From: Anaerozeibacter quisquiliarum
GTDB taxonomy: Bacteria; Bacillota; Clostridia; Christensenellales; Aristaeellaceae
DNA length: 64,000 nucleotides
Assembly (NCBI GenBank): GCA_051162045.1
Contig: JBISDI010000016.1
Direction: 5' to 3' (one strand)
Positions 61,301 through 64,000 of the stretch are shown piece after piece. Below the pieces are notes generated by a model. That model saw only the letters and a list, made by a program, of their open reading frames with translations, searched no databases and had not been told where the DNA came from. A program made the translations under genes and the position numbers. Position 1 is the first letter of the stretch. Every line of letters begins with the position of its first letter.

Positions 61301-61366
61301 CCGGGGCCCACGGGGGAGCCGGCGGCCGAACCGACGACGGAACCGACGGGGGACCCGACGCCGTAG
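58328..61366 (+). CDS. Large secreted BIG2 (bacterial Ig-like) repeat protein
   Basis: The 1012-residue protein with a signal peptide (WMGVLMALLLAFVTPAARA) is followed by about eleven BIG2 domains of about 80-85 residues. Each has the pattern 'W.S.D..VA.V...G.V.GV..G...V.A' (e.g. NWSVDDETLATVDGAGLVTGV, AWSSSEPDVATVDEHGVVTAR). It ends in a Thr/Pro/Gly-rich tail with an 8-residue repeat EPTPGPTG. There is no LPxTG, SLH or transmembrane anchor, so it is released or held non-covalently. BIG2 domains give adhesive or scaffold roles. The start is GTG 58328 after GGGGGCGG. It converges on the GH94 gene. Confidence 0.9.
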   Translation: MGGKWMGVLMALLLAFVTPAARAEGPAPDPILVESVALSTLGEAHVRVGETLQILSEVLPTDAADRALNWSVDDETLATVDGAGLVTGVKPGKVTVRAVARDGGGAAGALEVEVRPVLVERIELSLAQKALCYNARWPIEARLTPENATDPALVWTSGDESIVEIVEDEGGNRFLKAGDKAGRAVVAATAADGGGAQALCEVEVATPVEEILIDMRGVESILRGEQIEFTADVLPSEASGELRWESGDPSVATIERTDEGVRLVGVGGGEVALIARAQDGSGREGRARIMVRVPVEEVRLPETCGVFLGRQRPLTAELLPADTTDRLVRFESRDPAVAAVDERGQVRGVSVGVAEVVARSAADPDVWDVCDVVVTAPVTAIVLDAEDAEVGVGGSMWVVATVSPADAGNRGVRFESSDPSVLRVNDWGVVTGVSAGEAVVQAIALDGSGVMGAMAVAVREKLSSIALPGTAALLPEEWMQLTLVTRPIGLNPGAIEWKSGDEAVVTVVGDGWVRGVAPGEAVVTATAENGLVARCRVKVSHRLSAIELSDERGALAAETYEIDRGQTKALRAAAQPAGIPVEFAWTSSDARVASVTREGALYARKPGAVTVTVTARALDGGQKVSRRLKVRVIESVSKVVLPERIDVLAGRGVRVSAKLEPRQATHRGIAWATGNQAVATVDEKGAVRGVAPGETVLTATSHNRLVGLSRVVVSRAVQSIALTAVPARPSLSPGDQMTLQVAVLPAEAGQGVSFASSNARVAKVSAEGVVTARKPGTARITATARDGSGAKALLTVRVLAAVDSLKLDRRELTLYVNGSGAAAPATARLKAKLTPKTAAKHAVAWSSSEPDVATVDEHGVVTARRDGLAIIVASTENGRSDRAAVWIKTLPTQVALARDQIVLAARTAFDLREGLEMDGTEDALRWTSSRPAVAKVSKEGVVRAGAKPGRTTVTAATKNGLKASCIVEVTAQQATPAPTGEPTPGPTGEPTPGPTGEPAAEPTTEPTGDPTP

Positions 61367-61435
61367 GGGCGACATGCGGTCGCCCGCGCCTGTCGGGGTT
61401 GTCCGTTACCGCGGAAGCGCCCGTACCTCAGGCGC

Positions 61436-64000
61436 TCAATCCCGCGATTTGCGGCAGGGGAATACCGCTTCGTGCGCTTGGCCGTCGTCGATCAGATCGA
61501 TGAATTCTCCTCCAACCGGCGCGCCGTCGAGGGTGACGGACTGCGCGCTGCGGCGGGCGGTCAGGCGGTAGCGGCTGCCTCCGACGGTCAACTCGATCGC
61601 GGCCTCGTCCCATTCTTCGGGCAGCAGCGCGTTCAGGCGCGCGCGCTGAGCGCGCTTGTCGAGGCCCATCAGGTGGGTGAAGGCCAGCCGGCACAGCCAG
61701 GCTGCCGCGCCGGTGTACCAAGTCCAGCCGCCGCGGCCCAGGTGGGGCGGCTCGCCGTACACGTCGGCGGCGACCGCGTAGGGCTCCACGCGGTACTTTT
61801 GCGCCTGTTCGGCGGTCGAAGCGTGGCTTACGGGCAGCAGCATGCGGAAAGCCTTCCACGCGCGGTTGGCTTGCCCCAGGCCCGCCCAGCCCATCACGCC
61901 CCAGCATGCGCCATGGGTGTACTGGCCGCCGTTTTCGCGCACGCCCGGCGGGTAGGCGGCGATGTAGCCGGGGTTGATGTGCTCGCCGCTAAACGGCGGG
62001 GTCAGCAGCTTGATTACGCCCGCCCGCTCGTCGACCAGGCGCCGCCAGGCTTCGTCCATCGCCTGCGCCGTGCGCGCCTCGTCGAGCCCGGCCGCCACCG
62101 CCCAGCCCTGCGCGATCAGGTCGATCCGACAGCCGCCCGCGTCGCCTGCGCCGCTGCCCATAATCTGGCCGTCGCGGTGGTAGGCGCGCCGGTACCAGCG
62201 CCCGTCCCAGCCGCTTTCTTCGACCGCGCGCTTCATCCGTTCGCCGAGCGTGAGCAGCCCCTCTTGTTCTTCGGGCAGCGCGCACCAGTCGGCGAAGTCG
62301 CGCGCCACCACCGACAAAAATTCGCCCAGCCACACGCTCTCGCCGGCATCGGAACCGCCCACGCGGTTCATGCCGTCGTTCCAGTCGCCCGAGCCGATCA
62401 GCGGCAGGCCGTGGGGACCCAAGCGCGCGGCGCGCTCGATCGCGCGTATGCAATGTATGCGCAGCGAATCGCTGCGGTCGGACGTCTGCGCGGGCGCGTA
62501 CACGTCGTCCTCGTCCTCGGGCAACGGCAAATCGGCCAGGTAGGGGATCACCTCGTCCAGCACCGAGCGGTCGCCGGTCTCGCGCACGTAGCAGGCGGTC
62601 ACATAGGGCAGGAACAGCAGGTCGTCGGAGATACGGGTGCGCACGCCGAGAGAGGGCGGATGCCACCAGTGCATCACGTCGCCCGATTCAAACTGTTTTG
62701 ACGCGCACAGCAGCAGATGATCGCGCACCCTGCCCGGCTCGATCGGCAGTAGGCACAGCATGTCCTGCAGCTGGTCGCGGAAGCCGTACGCGCCGCCAGC
62801 CTGGTACAGCCCGGCGCGCGCGTACAGCCGCGAGGCCAGTGTCTGGTAGGGCAAAAAGCGATTGACCATATCGTTGACCATGGCGTCCGGGGTGCGCAGC
62901 GCCGCGCGCGACAGCAGAGCATCCCAAGCGCTGAGCGTTTGATCGAGCCGTGCCCTTGCCCCGGCCTCGAGAAAGCGGTTGCGCAGCGCCGTGCAGCCCT
63001 CGATTGATGCGCAATGGCCCAGCAGCAACGCCTCTTCGCGCGCCTCGCGCGCCCCGATGTCCAGCGTAAGCTTAAGCGCCCCATCGTCCGCCTGCGCGCC
63101 GGGCAGCGCCAAGAACGCCGCACCCTCCATCGCGCCGCGCGCGATGAGCATGTCGTGTTCCTGGGCGACCTCGGTCAGCCGGGCTTCCTCCGCGCCCGCG
63201 CCCATCAAAAAGCGCGCCGAGGCGCTCAGCGTGAGCTTGCGCGCGCGGTCCGAGCGGTTCTCGAGGCGTATGAGCGTACACAGTACGTTCAGTTCGCCGT
63301 CGACGAACTGGGTGAGCGTCCAGTTGAGCCCCTCCGCGCCCGACTCGAACCGGCTCGCGCCCTGTAGATGGGTGGCGCGCGCGGGCGGCGCGACCGGCAG
63401 CAAATCAGCCGCGCGCCCGGTCGCCGGCTCGAACAACTGAAGCGCCTGCGAGAATCCCTCGCGCAGCGGGTCGCCCGCGAACGGGCTGATCCGGCTGAGC
63501 CGGCTGTTGTGCGCCCAGCAGAAACCGCCGCCACGCTCGCTGACGATCGCGCCGAAGCGGGGGTTGGCGAGCGGGTTGCACCAGGCCGTCGGGGTGGGAT
63601 GGCCCGGCTTGAGCTCGACTTGGTAGCCGCGCCCGCCCGGCAGGAAGCCGCCCCAGCCGTTGAAGTGGAGCAGCTTGGTTTCGGGCGGATGGAAAAACGC
63701 GCGCATCGGTTCGTGGCGGGCCGCGGCGCGCGCGGGCACGCTCAGCAGCCGCTTGAGCTGCGCCGCCATCGAACCCGAGTTGCCGTCGAGCACCAGCGCG
63801 CCCGCCTTGCGGATCAGCGCGCGCTGCGCACCGGTCAGCGACTGCCCCTCGAGCAGCCGCGCGCCGCCCGGTTGGCCGTGCAGCTCGCGCAAATGGCAGG
63901 TGTCGATCAGCGCCTGCAACTGGTCGCGCACCGGCTGCAGGTAGTCGTTGCCGTAGTCGTTAATCAGGATCAGGTCGCACCACACGCCCATCGCACGGTA
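61436..64000 (-). CDS. GH94 glucan phosphorylase / cyclic beta-1,2-glucan-synthase C-terminal region (5' end beyond window)
   Basis: The reading frame is open through the window edge, so the N-terminus is missing; an internal Met at about 63991 is not a convincing start. About 850 residues are visible: a linker (CDLILINDYGNDYLQPV), a beta-sandwich (LLHFNGWGGF..), and the (alpha/alpha)6 GH94 domain with GSGDWNDGMNRVG, whose Asp is the general acid, plus PPFSGEHINPGYIAAYPPGVRENGGQYTHGA. This matches the C-terminal part of NdvB/Cgs-like enzymes, where the upstream part is a GT84 glycosyltransferase. It may make or recycle beta-1,2-glucan. It lies convergent to the BIG2 gene with only a short GGGCGAC/GTCGCCC hairpin between. 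Confidence 0.9.
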   Translation of the reverse strand, partial: YRAMGVWCDLILINDYGNDYLQPVRDQLQALIDTCHLRELHGQPGGARLLEGQSLTGAQRALIRKAGALVLDGNSGSMAAQLKRLLSVPARAAARHEPMRAFFHPPETKLLHFNGWGGFLPGGRGYQVELKPGHPTPTAWCNPLANPRFGAIVSERGGGFCWAHNSRLSRISPFAGDPLREGFSQALQLFEPATGRAADLLPVAPPARATHLQGASRFESGAEGLNWTLTQFVDGELNVLCTLIRLENRSDRARKLTLSASARFLMGAGAEEARLTEVAQEHDMLIARGAMEGAAFLALPGAQADDGALKLTLDIGAREAREEALLLGHCASIEGCTALRNRFLEAGARARLDQTLSAWDALLSRAALRTPDAMVNDMVNRFLPYQTLASRLYARAGLYQAGGAYGFRDQLQDMLCLLPIEPGRVRDHLLLCASKQFESGDVMHWWHPPSLGVRTRISDDLLFLPYVTACYVRETGDRSVLDEVIPYLADLPLPEDEDDVYAPAQTSDRSDSLRIHCIRAIERAARLGPHGLPLIGSGDWNDGMNRVGGSDAGESVWLGEFLSVVARDFADWCALPEEQEGLLTLGERMKRAVEESGWDGRWYRRAYHRDGQIMGSGAGDAGGCRIDLIAQGWAVAAGLDEARTAQAMDEAWRRLVDERAGVIKLLTPPFSGEHINPGYIAAYPPGVRENGGQYTHGACWGVMGWAGLGQANRAWKAFRMLLPVSHASTAEQAQKYRVEPYAVAADVYGEPPHLGRGGWTWYTGAAAWLCRLAFTHLMGLDKRAQRARLNALLPEEWDEAAIELTVGGSRYRLTARRSAQSVTLDGAPVGGEFIDLIDDGQAHEAVFPCRKSRD

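Noticed and set aside
61263..61366. Possible LPxTG-type anchor at the end of the BIG2 protein
   Set aside because: The tail is an EPTPGPTG repeat with no following hydrophobic segment or basic end, so it is not a sorting signal.

Overview
The window is GC-rich (roughly 60-65% by eye), densely coded bacterial DNA. Two alpha/beta-type small acid-soluble spore proteins (15788-16258), an S-box riboswitch before metK, the asp23/yloU-fakA-recG and rpmF-yceD-ackA-pta blocks, a LexA-box-driven dinB and a DacF-type carboxypeptidase point to an endospore-forming, fermentative member of the Clostridia (Bacillota) with unusually high GC. I cannot name the genus from sequence alone.

Layout. 1-9201: housekeeping genes (MutS2-like ATPase lacking its Smr nuclease, glutaminyl-tRNA synthetase, aldo/keto reductase, Nudix-like protein, YebC, SRAP protein, TetR regulator, radical SAM protein), plus a promoter-to-terminator unit of about 180 nt between glnS and mutS2 that folds like 6S RNA. 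9202-11660: a scar region with a decayed IS1182-like transposase, a foldback element, a possible IS3 orfA stub, a frameshifted TetR gene, a lower-GC CPBP membrane protease and a 51-nt hairpin. 11664-16258: yloU-fakA-recG and two spore-protein genes. 16339-27191: a carbohydrate regulon of an RpiB/LacAB isomerase, LacI regulator, CUT2-type ABC importer, mutarotase-like protein, PfkB kinase, class II aldolase and FGGY kinase. Three near-identical operators tie its two transcription units together.

27286-32854: rpmF-yceD, ackA and pta (separated by an array of hairpins), an SH3-like protein, and metK behind a SAM-I riboswitch. 33163-40206: a co-directional cluster of an HTH regulator, an internally duplicated membrane protein, a BaiCD-like flavin/Fe-S ene-reductase, an acetoacetate-decarboxylase-like enzyme and a protein with two complete SDR domains in tandem. 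It looks like a small uncharacterised redox pathway and ends in a 98-nt near-perfect hairpin. 40319-46040 (minus strand): exported cell-envelope proteins, including a DUF11-repeat protein that carries a VPKTGD sorting-like motif and is fused to a class B sortase, directly downstream of a Pro/Glu-rich stalk protein.

46233-64000: a YdeI/DUF1905 protein, a heterodimeric ABC exporter with the classical one-degenerate-site arrangement, a Cys-rich protein divergent from a 2[4Fe-4S] ferredoxin, a ROK sugar kinase, a methyltransferase-like membrane protein, DacF, a CapD/FlaA1-type nucleotide-sugar dehydratase, DinB, a giant BIG2-repeat secreted protein, and the 3' part of a GH94 glucan phosphorylase/cyclic-glucan-synthase-like gene cut by the window end. 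No rRNA, tRNA or CRISPR array was seen.
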